Under the pieces are notes generated by a model. That model had not been told where the DNA came from. It made no database searches and was given only the letters and a program-made list of their open reading frames with translations. Positions 9,560 through 22,599 of a DNA stretch of 64,000 bases are shown in pieces. A program made the position numbers and the translations under genes. The stretch is from Gyrodactylus bullatarudis (taxonomy: Eukaryota > Platyhelminthes > Monogenea > Gyrodactylidea > Gyrodactylidae): positions 53,249 through 117,248 of the forward strand of contig SSNU01000148.1 of NCBI GenBank assembly GCA_012064415.1, in the 5' to 3' direction. Position 1 is the first letter of the stretch. The number at the start of each line of letters is the position of its first letter.

Positions 9560-10260
9560 ATATATGAGGCTCTATATTAATAGAGATAAATGCAAAATAA
9601 TGCTCCTATCTGGTTTCCCTGCAACCCTCTTGGAATCTCTTCTACTTCCTGGAGAAATTGTCTCCTCAACTTCCGACCTGGGTTTCAGTATCAATTCTAA
9701 TTTAAGAATTGATCCATTATCTAATTTGCCTAGAATTAAGTCACACATATTCATTATAAAAAAATTCTCGTTATCCTGTAATGTAAGATTAAAAGAGTAT
9801 AAATCATTTATTCTTCCTCTTTTTGATTATATCTTTCCTATTTTACCTAAAATAAATAACTCTCAATGTTTGGAAATAGAAAGGATTCAATATAGATTCT
9901 TACATTCTATTTACCCTCACCTTGACTCTTATAATGCACTTATCTTTGTCTCAGGGCTTCAACCACTCTCGGTTCGCAGATATGCATTCTAAGTGAAAAA
10001 ATTCTCGGAAACTTATTCCCCAACTCAAAGTAGCTATAATCTCCGTAATAATAAACTTAAATCTAATTTTTTATTGTCTGCTTTTTACTCCATTTACACA
10101 AAATTCGATTTAGCTGACTGTGAGAACCTTACTAATCAAAAATTAGTAATGTCTCACATTAGATCCAAATTAGATTATTCCATTTCCCTTCTCTATTCTT
10201 ATCTTCATAAACCAGATGATTAATGAATTTCTTACAGATTTACAAGTTTTTATTTTTTAA
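9560..10260 (+). pseudogene. 5'-truncated LINE copy with in-frame stop
   Basis: Starts within the post-RT region (RLYINRDKCKIMLLSGFPATL) and reads to VRRYAF. It is then broken by a TGA near 9993, after which the same frame continues to SKLDYSISLLYSYLH and its stop at 10222. It follows the preceding truncated copy in the same orientation. The stop and the 5' truncation make it a dead copy. Confidence 0.85.
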
Positions 10261-10352
10261 TTTTAATTGTACATTGCCAAATAAACCAGATACATTATTT
10301 CATATTTTGTCATTCACAAGGATATTATGTACAGAGTCTTTATGACTTTTAA

Positions 10353-11110
10353 AATTTATTTTTTTGTTAGACAAAACACTTATATTTGTAGAGATATAGA
10401 AATTACAAAATAAATATAGCATAATCCACTATGAAAAGGTTCTCTTTTTTCAAATGATGAATAAATATAATAAAATTAAAAATGTTCAATAATTATCATC
10501 GGGTCGGCGAATGTGAGAAATAATAACATTATAAAGTATTTAATATGAAAAACTAATGTCTGCAAGGAAAACGAAATCCATATGAAGATATGAGTAAAGT
10601 AAAGACTTAGTGTAGTCTAATTTAAATCCCTTTTTTTGTTAGACGAATTTCTTATATTTAAATAAAATTGATAATTACAAAATACTAAAGTAATCTTTAT
10701 AGGGGTTTTCGTTCAAGGCAAAATAAATGAAAAATGATGTATAAAAAAATAAAATAAAAAAAAATGTTCTATCAATTCATCAAATTGGCGAATGAGATTA
10801 GTAATCTATGATAGCTAATCATAAGGTTATAAAATATGAAAATCTAATGTGAGACATGACTAATTTAAGATTAGACAAATCATCACAATCAAATAATTCA
10901 TAATTTGATTTAATAGAGAGGAACGTAGATGTTAAAAAATAATAAAAGTATAAAATGTAAATCTTTTTATAAATTTTCATAATTTTCAATATTCAAAATA
11001 ATGTATTCTTTAGTATTTTAGACAAAGTAATTCGTAAAATATAAAAAAAACAATAAAGTCTGTAAGAAATTTGTTAATCATCTGGTTACTAATTCTTCAA
11101 ACTCAAAAAA
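10353..11110 (-). pseudogene. Two tandem minus-strand LINE 3' ends
   Basis: Two successive segments begin, on the plus strand, with T(n)GTTAGA: 10358 (TTTTTTTGTTAGACAAAAC) and 10631 (TTTTTTGTTAGACGAATTTC). These are reverse complements of the LINE tail TTCTAAC plus A tract. Degenerate C-terminal sequence follows each. The second includes the 3' UTR block with ATCATCTGGTTAC near 11075-11090, shared with the copy at 9560-10260. Confidence 0.6.
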
Positions 11111-11879
11111 TTGCTTCAATTTATTCTCGATTTCTAAATACATTCCAATGGTAACCGAAATGGATAGTTTTATGAGGTTATGTAAAAATCTAAATCATGT
11201 CTGTTAAAATGATTAAATGATGTGCTTCTGATCGATGCGAGGGTCAAACTACAGTAATTGCACCTGGTGACAGGCATTCATATTTTTATTTAAAATGGAT
11301 AAGGCTTCCCTGAGACTAATCCAAATAGCAGACTCTGTTTCTCCTTGTTTTATTATACATCCCTACGTTAGAGGTAACCATAATTATCCTAGTGGCTGAG
11401 TAAAATTTAAACCATGACAACAAAAAAGGTTCCTAGCTTATGTCACAAAATAAAATATAAATGGGAAAAAAGGCACAAGAATGAAATCACATAAACACAC
11501 AACAAGAGTGTAATAATAACATATTGAAAAAACAAGATACCAAAGGATGGGTTATATAGGGGTGGGGTTGTCACAGCTATATACTCATTTATTTATGTAG
11601 ACTACCGTATCCCTGAACCATATATAATTAGTGTATTTAGTGGTTAATTAATGAGAAGAATGGGGATTATGATTACACTTCTAAGACCTCATGGAATAAT
11701 TATTATGTTCTTGGGGAAATTTATGGCAAAAATATAATTATTACATACGCCTATTTATAGTACGAGAGGTTAAAAACCAAGTTGAATAATTTCCCACCAT
11801 TCAATTTAAATGAAACGTCTGATAATCTTTTATTTAGGCTAGAAACATTAAGATAATAATAATAAGCCATGCTTTCATC

Positions 11880-12304
11880 ATAAAAAATTCTCTGAATCTT
11901 CTATCAGAATCGAAAGGTCTTACAATCTGAGAAATGTGTCTTATGAAAGTAACCACTTACTCTCTACTTATAATAAACCTAACGATAAATATGAATTTTC
12001 TAATTATTAAAACCTCAACTCGATGAAACATATCCGATATAAAATCGACTACACCCACTCTCTGCTGATTTTCATTTAGTAGAAACTACCAGGTGGTATT
12101 CGATTAAATTTTTGAGATTTACTTCCAACACTAGCCCCTCTAAGATGTTCCACGCCAATTCGATTGTAATCGAGAACTCGTTCAAGAATTATGCTTCATC
12201 CTTGTAATAATTATAAACCATCAAAAACCACCACAATTTGTTTGTATTCTCCATTAGTATTTTGTATACTTTTCTTCTTTTTCAATATAGATTTTATTCT
12301 AACA
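11880..12304 (+). pseudogene. Degenerate 5'-truncated LINE copy
   Basis: Broken reading frames around 11895-12080 still show SYNLRNVSYESNHLLSTYN and KIDYTHSLL, homologous to the LINE C-terminus. The 3' UTR ends at TTCTAACAAAAAT near 12304. Stops and frameshifts are frequent. Confidence 0.7.
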
Positions 12305-13282
12305 AAAATAGATATTATTAATGACTAAAATAGTATTTAGAAAAGTCGATTGAAACTATTTCATCTTGGAAAGAAGGTTTACTAGCAAAACTTTGATCTG
12401 AAATGCATCAATGTTTTAAAAAGAGTTAATCAAAATTTACAAGAACAAAATCTCTCTTTCAATTGAATTAGAATTTATTTCCAAACAACGACTCCTAATA
12501 TCCACGGTCTGAAAACTCTGTTTTTCGATAAAGCTATCTTAATAGTGTTATTTCTTATCTTATCTAAATGATTTACTTATTACGAAAATAGTGTATTTTG
12601 AGTTTTAAATTATTCGACTTTTAAATTTGAAAAAATGTGGTTTTATTCTTAGGCAACTTCGAGAGCGAGTCAATTCTAAGTTTCTAACAAAAAAAAAAAC
12701 TATAAAAGCCCCAGGAAATATCCACTTTAATAAAAATTCACATGTGGTCTAGTAGCTCAATGTAAACATTTTTCGAAATTTACAATAATTAGTATTCTCA
12801 TAGTTGAGAGATAATTACAGATGGCCATTTTATACTTTACTAAATAATACAAATAATAATGCACACACAATGTTCCTAATGATGGGTTCTGATATGGGAT
12901 TGGATATGTTCCATGTAATTATCGAGAATAATTATCTTTTTAACTCACGAAAAATGATCACATAATATGCAATATGTAATACTTATAGACATGTCAATTT
13001 GTACATGCACTTCTATTGTAAAAATATATCCCTGTTTATGTCAAATTATAGGCAAAACTAATCCAGATTATTTCATATGGCATATTTTTGAGTTTTATGA
13101 CTCATATGAGATGATGTATTGTTTAAATCATTAATCAGAAAATTCAAAATCAGTATGGTGGAAAACTCAAAAGTGATTATCTGACTTTTAACAGAGTTCT
13201 TTAATGGTCAAGCCGCGTTTTAAGTTGTAGAATGCGAGTAAGAAGTTATCTTTAAAAGAAGCAGTCCTCAGATAGTATTTTT
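12305..13282. other. AT-rich intergenic DNA
   Basis: No gene is supported. A lone TTTCTAAC plus A tract near 12677-12700 looks like another minimal LINE tail insertion. The rest shows no structure I can define. Confidence 0.4.
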
Positions 13283-13580
13283 TTTGTTAGAAATATTTTA
13301 TTGATATGTACAATATAGGTAAATATGGTTATAAATAGATATACATATAAGGTTACAATAGACATAAGAATACAATAAAGATTAAGTCCAGCTGAATTTG
13401 TTCAATAGAGTCAATCATCTAAATGAATCTGAGCATTAAGTCGAAGAGCAAACTGGATTTTAACATTTATAAATGTAAGGAAGAGTATAAGAGAGATTTT
13501 GAATAATCTATTTTTGATCTAATATATAACATAATAGATTTAAGATCATGGCCGTTGTTACAATCTGAAATATATAGGAT
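13283..13580 (-). pseudogene. Minus-strand LINE 3' end
   Basis: Begins with the reverse-complemented tail (TTTTTTTGTTAGAAATATT) and continues into the degenerate C-terminal signature (about 13485-13545). It meets a plus-strand LINE fragment at about 13590, giving a tail-out inverted pair. Confidence 0.7.
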
Positions 13581-13589
13581 TGCCGATAT

Positions 13590-14400
13590 TAATAGAAATT
13601 GTCTCCTTAACTTCAGACCTCGGTTTCAGTATATCTAATGGACTTAAAATTAATCCACTCTCAAATCTGTCTCAAATAAACTCTCGAATTTACTCAATTC
13701 AAAAATTTTCTAAATCAGTTAATTTGAGACTAAAAGCTTACAAAGCATTAGTACTTAGTTATCTTGACTATATTTCACCTCTAGTCCCATCATTAAGCAC
13801 TGAAAATTCCTTGGAGATTGAACATATTTAATCCAAATTTTTATTCTTTCTCTATCCTGATCTAGCGTCATACAATGATCGCATCTCAACCTCGGGGTTA
13901 AATCCCCTTTGATATGCTATAATTGTGAAAACTTTTATTAACTCATAAAAACCTTTCATAAAAATTCAAGAACAGAACTATTTCATACTATTTACCAGAT
14001 TTAATTGCATTTATTTTGTATACATTATTTTATTTTTATATTTCAATATAAGATTTCTTTCTAACAAAAAAAAATCATCTCAATTAGTTGAAAATTTCTA
14101 CAATTTAAGAAGATACTCTTTTTCAGACCACTATCCGCTCTCAGCTTATAACATGATAGATAGCAAAGAGTCTTTTATATTCTAATCTCCACTAACTCCA
14201 GAATGGTTATTGAAAATTCTTTAATGGCCTTCATATCTTCATTACAAGTGTTTCAAATCCAACCAGATTATATCTAATTTATTCTATATTTACAAGATGC
14301 CTAAGATGCAGAAAACCTTTATTTTAATAATGCTTTTCCTGATTACTATATTTTTGTTAATTAATATATTAATATTGAATAAAATTTTCTAAAAAAACAA
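13590..14400 (+). pseudogene. Two head-to-tail truncated LINE copies
   Basis: The first copy (13590 to about 14072) reads EIVSLTSDLGFSISNGLKI and then LEIEHI before a stop, and ends in TTCTAAC plus an A tract. The second copy begins immediately after that tail (about 14076) with FYNLRRYSFSDHY, and ends in TTCTAAAAAAAC near 14400. The abutting junction repeats the head-to-tail pattern seen at 3.8 and 7.1 kb. Confidence 0.8.
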
Positions 14401-15611
14401 AAAAATAGAGAACTCGTATTCACTTTGCTCTTTTTTGCTTCAATTGTCTGCTTCTCTTTTCTCCTTTCATTTCGAATGCAATTTCTCTTGAATAAGTTTT
14501 TATTTTTTTAAGAATAAGTTAATTGATATGTATTAATTTCGGGTTTGCTTTTGCTCAATTCTTGGAGCCTTAAAGCTATTCGAAATTCCTTTTTTTCGTC
14601 TCACTATTTCATGTGTCTTTTATTGAAATGAAAAAATTATATTGAAATTAAATCATTGGATACAGAAATATATATTAATTTTAAAGTAATGCATCATAAC
14701 ACACAGCTTATTCTCTGTAGTTGGTCTTGGACTTTCTTCTGGACAAATAACATTTCCTTTAGAGAAATTGAATTATGGATACTTTATCTGAATTCCGAAT
14801 ATTGAGTAAATAGATCACTCTAAAGTTAAATTTTGAACTCAAAAAGTTCAATTAACCAGTTGAGAAAAAAATCCCTCGTCACACTCCATTAATTTTTTCT
14901 CATTAAATCGTAAAAATTAAATACAGAGTAGTAGTTGTAATAATAATAATAATATCCTTCTTAAATCTTGATATGTTACTTGCCCATCTTGAGTCCATGT
15001 GTGTTTACTGTTTAGTGAGTAGGAGAGATTCAATATCTTATTTTTTATACGTGTTACCAAGTAGAGACATGTCATGTTTCAACAACACGACCACCAAGAT
15101 GTTTTTTACATGTAGTAAGTACATTTAACTAATAAAAAACCACATACATATATATCAAGATTTATCATATCAAATATAATCATTTTTAATTGCAATTTTA
15201 ATCCAGCAGAGTCCCACTAGCGTATCCATAAGAGTCTATATTATGTTTTATGGTTTACACTCACATAATTTCTGCTTGATTGGTGAGTTTTTTCTTCTCT
15301 TTAAATAAATAATTTAGATTTTATTATTAATTTCACTCATCTCTTGTCAATGGCGAGATTGCATGAAGAGAAATCACACCTAGAAAAAACTCTAAACTGA
15401 GTATTTATTGAAAAATTCAATTACCCTTCAAGAATGAAACAAAAAGACTTTTAGACAATTGTATGATCTTGAGGTCGTCATGACGAGAATTTTACTGTAT
15501 TCTTTTATTCAATCATGAGAAAATTTATCAACTAAACTAAACAGTAATTAAGGGTAGAGAAATCAAATAGAGCAGATTTGAATTCATTCATTATTATGAT
15601 ACAGAGCTGTG
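14401..15611. other. Upstream region of the homeobox gene
   Basis: No gene or defined repeat is visible. AT-rich with short polypurine and TAATAA runs. Distal regulatory sequence of the homeobox gene could lie here, but nothing specific can be shown. Confidence 0.35.
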
Positions 15612-15737
15612 ATTGGTCCATAGTCAATGAATAATGTAGATCATCGCAAAATATATTTCCAGCCAATCAGAGGGAAAGATGGCAAGCGAAGACTTCTGAT
15701 TGGTCAATGTTGTTTAGAGTAGAAAATAATATAAATA
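15612..15737 (+). promoter_or_regulatory. Core promoter of the homeobox gene: CCAAT boxes and TATA
   Basis: Three NF-Y type boxes lie close together: ATTGG at 15612-15616, CCAAT at 15663-15667 and ATTGG at 15699-15703. A consensus TATAAATA follows at 15730-15737. Transcription would start near 15760, leaving a short leader before the ATG at 15789. Spacing and order are those of a compact RNA polymerase II promoter. Inference from motifs only. Confidence 0.65.
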
Positions 15738-15788
15738 GCCCATCGTAGTGTTGGGAAATAATCATTCCTACCTCATTACTACAACATA

Positions 15789-17060
15789 ATGACTTCCTTT
15801 TCCATTTCCAATATACTCTCTGAGGATTCAACCAATTATGAATGGGCTCATAAAGTCGACACATCATCGGATACTTCCATACGGATTACTACTCAGAAAT
15901 CAGACAACTCTTCTACATTCAATGAGAGTGTTGATGATAAGATACCTTGTAGGTTTACCACATAAAATAATACCACATGAATAAACTAATCAAATTTTTT
16001 GTCAACTTTAGCTGAAAGTAAATCTCATGAGTCTTCATCTCCCCTTCAAATACCTGGTGGATCTTTGAACTTGTTCAACTTGATGCAACACCATTACAAT
16101 CAACTATTCGACAATATGAAACAACAAGAAACTCCAATCCCCCTATTGACAAATCAGACACCCGAGGGAAAACGTCAGAAGATTGAGAGTCATTTGGGCG
16201 CCTGCTTCGAATCAACCTCATCCTCAATGTCGGATTATGAAGAGAACGACGATCAGAATGACCCAAATCATTTCCAGATATCCCCTCAGAACCAGTACGG
16301 TAGTAGAGTTTCAAGACCCCGGAGGTCAAGGACGACATTTACCACTTATCAACTGCATACTCTAGAGACAGCTTTCGCCTCAAATCATTATCCCGATGTA
16401 TCAGTCCGTGATCAATTGGCTGAACAGTTGAATCTCACTGATGGTCGTGTTCAGGTAAGCTTACATTTTTAATTTAATTTTTCTTCCATACTTTACTCAA
16501 GAACTTTTTGAGTCCACTTAAGTTGTTAGTAACAAAAAAGTGGATATTTATTTATCATCCCCTACTACTATGATGGGAACTGGGGATTACCTATTTCACA
16601 CTCTTATTTTTTTCAAATTAATTAACACATTAGATTGCCCAATCCATGTTGGTAACCGAACAAGCCTTGATTTGAAAAAGATTTAATTTGATAATTATCT
16701 TCTCATTAGGTATGGTTCCAAAATCGTCGTGCTAAACACAGAAAATATGAAAAGGTCAAAAAGAATTCAACATTGAACTTGAGTGTAAAGAAACAGAATG
16801 AACCAGCCACTCCTATCCACAGTTCACCAGAATTCACCAGACTTACACAGATGCCGCAATTAAAGGCTCCTCAGACCATGTCCAACCATAACAGTAACCA
16901 GATCCTATCCAATGTTCAGATTGACTCAAAATGGTTGAATGAGACATTAATTAAGTCTCAAACTTTCCTCCAGGGACAAATCCCAGTGAACTTTGAGCAG
17001 TATTTCCCACAGAGTAATCAGAATCCTACTTCAACACCCCTCCTATATGGAAATCATTGA
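15789..17060 (+). CDS. Paired-class (PRD-like, Q50) homeodomain transcription factor
   Basis: Three exons: 15789-15948, 16012-16454 and 16710-17060 (introns 63 and 255 bp, phases 1 and 0), 317 aa. The N-terminus carries FSISNILSE (residues 4-12), an eh1/octapeptide-type Groucho-binding motif. The homeodomain spans about residues 156-215: [21 protein letters not shown], then [12 protein letters not shown]. It has Gln50, Asn51 and Arg53. The intron between homeodomain positions 46 and 47 is classical for paired-class genes. Position 56 is His, where most relatives have Trp. There is no paired box. An acidic serine-rich linker precedes the homeodomain and a polar C-terminal tail follows, with no obvious OAR motif. 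It is presumably a nuclear DNA-binding repressor binding palindromic TAAT sites. Hbn-, Prop- or Vsx-like assignment is unresolved. AATAAA lies just downstream near 17080. Confidence 0.93.
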
Positions 17061-18106
17061 CAGATTTAAACAACAACATAATAAAAATTTTACCTAAAAT
17101 CAACATCTTTTTCCGAGAAAATAGAACAGCGATTTCCCCCCTCATATTCCCTTTCAGATAAGATTCTCGTTTGAGCATTAGTTCTAGTCAGTGGAATTTC
17201 ATTGAAATTGGAACAGGGGGAAAGCATTTTTGGTAGTTGGTGCTAATAAGAGTTTAATCCTCCAACTTCTAGTAACTAGGGTCTTAGATCATATTTAGTA
17301 TGTTTTCACACTTTGCAGAAAAAAGATCAAATCATGAACCCAAAACTTAATCATAAATTAATTATTGCGAGCATTGCATATTTTGACACCATTAATATTA
17401 AGTTGGTAACTAAACTTAAACCTAATTAACCCCACTGGGTATTCACACCGAATGGGATTCACTATAGTTACATGTGGGTTGATTTTATAAAAAGGGCTTG
17501 AATGATTGAAAATTCTCGAATTTTCTCTTCAATGATGAATAAGTGATCATATTGAATATTTAGAAATGGGATTTATTGATATCTCCATTATATGAATATA
17601 AAATAGTTTAATGAATTATATTGAATAATGAGTATAAAAATTTGATGTAATTTAGGGAAACGTTCAGAATCTAAAAATCACTTTAATAGGTTTAGAATCT
17701 AGATCAAGAGATCGACCAAAATGAGTTTTCACATCATTCAGACATCTGATTTATTTCGAAATGATTTTTAACGATACTAACTGTGGGTAATCATTGATTA
17801 ACACTCAGGACCAACGAATCATAAAATTTCCCAAAAAATAATATTCCATTACTAACTACCAAAGATTTCTATAATGATTTTAATTTCTGAAATAAAATTG
17901 CCTCGTCTAATCAAATTGGTTTGTTCAGGCATAAACATTTAAATCCGTCAATTGTAATTACTAAAATTCAAGTTTTAGAATAGCCTTCAAGACTTTTTTG
18001 AATAAAATAAATAGTATGTACGGGGAAGAATTTCTTAAAGTGAGTTTCACTTTTAGACAATTGAAGGGTCAATTTATCGATCAAAATAAGCCCTATATTT
18101 TATGAT
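17061..18106. other. Gene-free 3' flank of the homeobox gene
   Basis: Contains the likely 3' UTR start with a poly(A) signal near 17080. The rest is AT-rich intergenic sequence with no supported feature. Confidence 0.4.
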
Positions 18107-18890
18107 TTTTTTTGTTAGAAAATAAATCTGTATTTAAAATGAATTATAATGAGTACATAGAAAATGGTTATAAATCATCGAGATGTTTATAGAACAAAAT
18201 AAAACATAAATCCTAATAAGTAATTCAAAAAACATTCTGGTTTCTAGTGAAGATCTAGATAAAGGAGAGAATGAGTATAATCTAACTTCTTATGAATATG
18301 TTGCATTATAGGTTTTATACATTTAGGATTATCACAGTCGTAAATTTTATACTTATCATTGATTGATTCATAAGATGAGAGTAGAAAAGATTTTCTATGG
18401 GATTGATGTCTAAAGTTATAATTATGCTCGATCGGAGAAGAAGTTGCTAGGAAATTTTTTACAATAAAAGCATATCTTCGAACCCAAAGAGGCTAGAATC
18501 CGAGAATTATATGATTCTAAAAAGGGGAAGTGCCGATATAGAAATTTACTTTGAATTCTTTCAATTTCTCGAGCTTGAGAGTAAGTAAGATTGACCAAAA
18601 AAGTAGAGTTGTAATCTATCAAAGGCAACACCAGGGTTTTTTTACACAATAATAATACTCTTATTAATATATATAATGGGCTCTTCCAGTGAAATTGAAT
18701 GATGATAAAACATATGGTCTGAAATCTATTCAAGAGCTGGTTGCAATAGAAAAAATGATTTTCTGTTAAAATTAACGTGATGAAAAATTTGCTGAATTTG
18801 ATTTCGGCCATTTCTCTCATGATGGAAGCTGTAACATTTTTTCCTAATTATTTTCAATATACGTGTAAGTAAAATAAGTTTTACGGTTCA
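18107..18890 (-). pseudogene. Minus-strand LINE copy, degenerate
   Basis: Starts with the reverse-complemented tail (TTTTTTTGTTAGAAAATAAA). On the minus strand it encodes LPLIDYNSTFLV, AREIERIQSKFLY, FPFLESYNSRIL and a broken C-terminus. The 5'-most part (18690-18890) reappears at about 31240-31410, so that segment belongs to the same repeat family. Frameshifts and stops show it is inactive. Confidence 0.75.
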
Positions 18891-20640
18891 ATTAATTCTT
18901 TCAAAAACTAATAGCCTTTTTTTAGCCTTTTAAAATTTAGATTCAAGTTTCTTAAAAAGAAAAGAGGTCAGAATTGAAATTTTTAGAATCTTTGATTTTA
19001 CAACATGCTTCAAAACACTTTTTTGAGACCCTAGTAATCACTTTGACGATCTTGGAGTTGAGCAAAGACGTAAAATAATCCTTTATGTTATACTTTTTAC
19101 ATTAGAAAATAACCTTCTGTATTCTATGATTATAATGGAAGAGGGGATTGACTCAAAACTTGTAGATAAATCTTTCCATTTAGTACATTTTGACATTGTA
19201 AATCTCTTCTTCATCAAATGGGATATGTGAAAGAACCTGTCCTCTCTCTAAATGAACAGTCATATTATATTATGAGTGGAGAAAAGCAGAGTTTATTTAC
19301 AAATTGAGAACATAAATTACCGAGAAAGAAATTTCTCCCCTATATACCTATTTGTATTCATCTGTTCCATGTTTTTTCTTTCACATTTCTTTTGAGCATT
19401 TTGTTCCTAAATCACTTTATCTTCTCTCTTCCCTTTATCCTTCTCTTTTTGATGCAAAAAACTAGAGTATCGTAGACTATGAACTGTATTGTTGTATTGT
19501 TCTCATTTTGATTTGAAGGGATAACTAGCCCCTACAACAACCTGGACACATGAGATAGAGAGGGGTGATCATTATCTTTTTAACCTTGATATCATCATAA
19601 TTCAACATCATTCAAGTTAATAATGATACATTCAACACTTTGATAATATCCCAATCCTTTAACTACATTTACATTCATCATATTGTATTAAAAATGAGCA
19701 TATATTTTCACATTTATCAGAGTTGAAGAAGACTGTGAACAAACAAACGCATATGTGGGCTTGACATCTATGGAATTGAGAGATGAAAATCTTTTCTTCT
19801 ATGCATTAATCAGAAATTTATGAAAACCTATTGTCCTAATCAAATAGGTCTGTCTATTACCAATTTAATTCATATAATTGCAACTTAGTTTCTTATACAA
19901 TTCCGAATATTTTAACCCTTCAAGTCTCAGAAATTACTTGTCAAGCACCTCATTCGATAGGAAATCTTTTGATCTCTATCGAAACGATTTTTTCGTTATT
20001 TTGAAAACTTATTTCACAAGGTCATATCTGAAGAGGGAATCAAGTAATCATACCTACAGCTTATACACTTTTCTCTCCACTGTTGCTATTTAATGGAGAT
20101 TTTTGGTGTTTTTTTCAGCTTGCATTAATTCTTAATTCTTTTAAACTTTTACTATTTCTTTCAAAATTGTAAATTATTATTTTCATTCAATTATTATACC
20201 ACTGATGATCCTTTAAAAAATGCGTATTTGGTTTTAATATATCTTTTACTTCTATTCTGATACCTACAGTAGAATAAATCTGTTAAAGTTTAAGTATTAC
20301 CCAATTCTTTTATCAATAACTCCTGAACTAAAAATTATATCTTTTAACTAACTGTAGCTTTGCAATTAGTAGGGCCTCAAGAAGGTCTTCTGAGTAAGTC
20401 CAGATTTGTTTTTTCTGGAAAATTTGTTATTAAAACATTCTTAAATTGGATTTTTGCAAAACTAGTTAAAGTTAATTAAGAATTTTTAAGTTGAAGCGAC
20501 AAAACAGGACATTCTGCGTCAAATCTCTATTTTAATTGATGTTCTGAGGAGGTTTTACCTCGTCCTTGGACAATCGGCATTTAAGGCTCATAATAGACAC
20601 ACCTTACTATTTCTTCTACTCAAGTTGGGAGCAGTCGAGT
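18891..20640. other. Intergenic, no recognisable gene
   Basis: A short ORF at 19878-20093 (SLRNYLSSTSFDRKSFDLYR) shows weak DNA-level similarity to 45905-45985 (shared TCAATAGGAAATCT context), so it is probably an unnamed dispersed repeat rather than a gene. Nothing else is supported. Confidence 0.35.
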
Positions 20641-20642
20641 TA

Positions 20643-20745
20643 GTCGGATACTGGAATTCCATGATTTTACAAATATTCAAAAAGGTAAGATTAATGAAGA
20701 TGGGGGTAAAGAAGGGATTTTGAATACTTAATTTTAGATTTAGCA
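20643..20745 (-). repeat. R1 tail joined to LINE C-terminal scrap
   Basis: GGAATTCCATGAT near 20660 is the inner edge of repeat R1. It is followed by a GATTTTGAATA block that is the reverse complement of the LINE C-terminal coding signature. This is the same arrangement as at 8140-8240, which supports R1 being part of that LINE subfamily. Confidence 0.45.
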
Positions 20746-20750
20746 GGAAT

Positions 20751-21184
20751 AATTATTATGATTTTTACAAAATTCTTAATTTTTTCATAAAGAAATCGAA
20801 TTTGATCAATATTTTTTGGAATCTAGATCATGAGGGCTTCTTTCACAATATGGAGAAAAAAAATTTAGAAAAATTCAATTTTTGAGGAAAATACGGCAAA
20901 TTTGAAATCTTGAAGTCGTGCCCAAATTCCCGTTTTTTTGAACCTTGAGTTGAAATTTGTTTCTGATTTCAATGTGAGAAAGTGATCAAAAGTTGATTTT
21001 TAGGATCACAATAAGACAAAGAAATTAAATATGCTGAATCACCCCATAATCGTGACAAAATCAAGTTTCGATTTTTCCATCATTTTTCCTACTTGAAAGT
21101 CGATGAGATTTGATATTTCAAGACTTTTATGATGATAATTGTTTTTTTTCATAAATTCCCATCTTCATATTAACTAAGTGTAGA
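20751..21184. repeat. Foldback family FB-A, half-element
   Basis: Matches the left arm and centre of the complete palindromic element at 60661-61372 (AATCGAATTTGATCAA, AATCACCCCATAATCGTG) and ends with the family terminus CCCATCTTCATATTAACTA. The left terminal repeat is missing, so this copy is truncated. Confidence 0.7.
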
Positions 21185-22599
21185 TTAATTATACCTTCAA
21201 ATCTAAAAATAGTATTTCTACTCATGATATGAAAAAAAAACATTCTCTGTGTGGAACTTCATACGTCGTCAAAGCATTCTAAAGATTCTGTTTTTGAAAT
21301 CTCTATTGATTTCGATGATGTGAAGAGGCAATAATTCCCTCACATTTCACTAGGTCAACAAAAGCAAAAACGTAATTACAATGGAAGAAAACAAATGAAT
21401 TGGGTCATTACCGTGAAAGAATAAAGAATGAATAAAAGTCTGCGTTGAAGTACAGAAAAATGAATAGAAGAGAATTATTAATTTCCACTCAGTACCCCAA
21501 GGTATTTTTTTATTTAAAAAATAATATCCAAGAGAGAAAGAGAGGAAATTTTCAAGATTTTTTTTCATTATATAATTACTAATTATATGTATGGTATGCA
21601 ATGTATATATTTACTCACAAGTAGGCAAGAGTTGTTCAAAAATTAATGAAAATTCTCTCTTACTACCACTACAGCTACTACTATTACTACTGATGTGAAT
21701 GAATTGATGAGATACCTTAATAATATATCATTAAACAATACTCATTATGTTGTTGTCTCTTGAGAAATAAATTGAGCGATTCTTATGGATAAGAAAAATA
21801 AAGAAATTAATATTTATTCATATAGTATTGTTGTTCGAGTAAACAATGGAGGACCTTAATTAACCAAGATTTCATCATCTCCCTGCTAGTTTACTACTTT
21901 TCAGTATGTAATCACTCTATTTAACTTGAGATTGAAGAGGCCAAAATGATTCTGGAGAAAATTTTTTTATTCTTCCTTGAAATTAAGAGACATTAATCAT
22001 TCCACTGGACAGAGCAACATATTTAAACTCAAACCATAAATGCCAGTCAGTCAGATCAAAATTTACAGGTCAACGTAATTAGTAATTACATCATAAAATA
22101 AGGGTAAAGTCGTTCTGGAAATAGTCTTCGCATATGTTGAATCCAAGAAACTATTAATATTCCAACAAAATTGAAGGGAAAACATAAAAATAAGGAATCA
22201 AATTTACGATTGATAAATTTCGAGATCTAATGATCCATTATTAAGAATTTTAGAGACCTTGAAAATTGTTAGAAAAATCGATCTAGGGACAAGGACAATA
22301 TGAAAAAGTTCTGTTGAGAAAAATTAAAAGACCATCAGAAGTTGTGTGAATTAATGAAAACAATTTTCAATAAAATTTGCTCATTAAATTTTTAGAGCAA
22401 ATTTTCAGAATCATTAATTTTATTCAAGTTCATAAAATTATAAGAGTAGTCAATGTTAGATCTAAATTAGATCATCTAATCTGACTGAAAAGTTATTAGT
22501 AGAGGCTCAAAAATAATGCTTAAAAATTATTTTTTAAGATCTAGAAATTAAAAAAAATAATATTTTTCGATTTTATCGTGATTTTACCGAAAAAAATCT
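21185..22599. other. Intergenic AT-rich DNA
   Basis: No gene or repeat boundary could be defined. It contains an ACTACT/CTACTA microsatellite-like patch near 21661-21690. Confidence 0.35.

Noticed and set aside
19878..20093. 71-codon ORF as a gene
   Set aside because: Its DNA shows faint similarity to 45905-45985, no domain and no splice context, so it is more likely repeat-derived.
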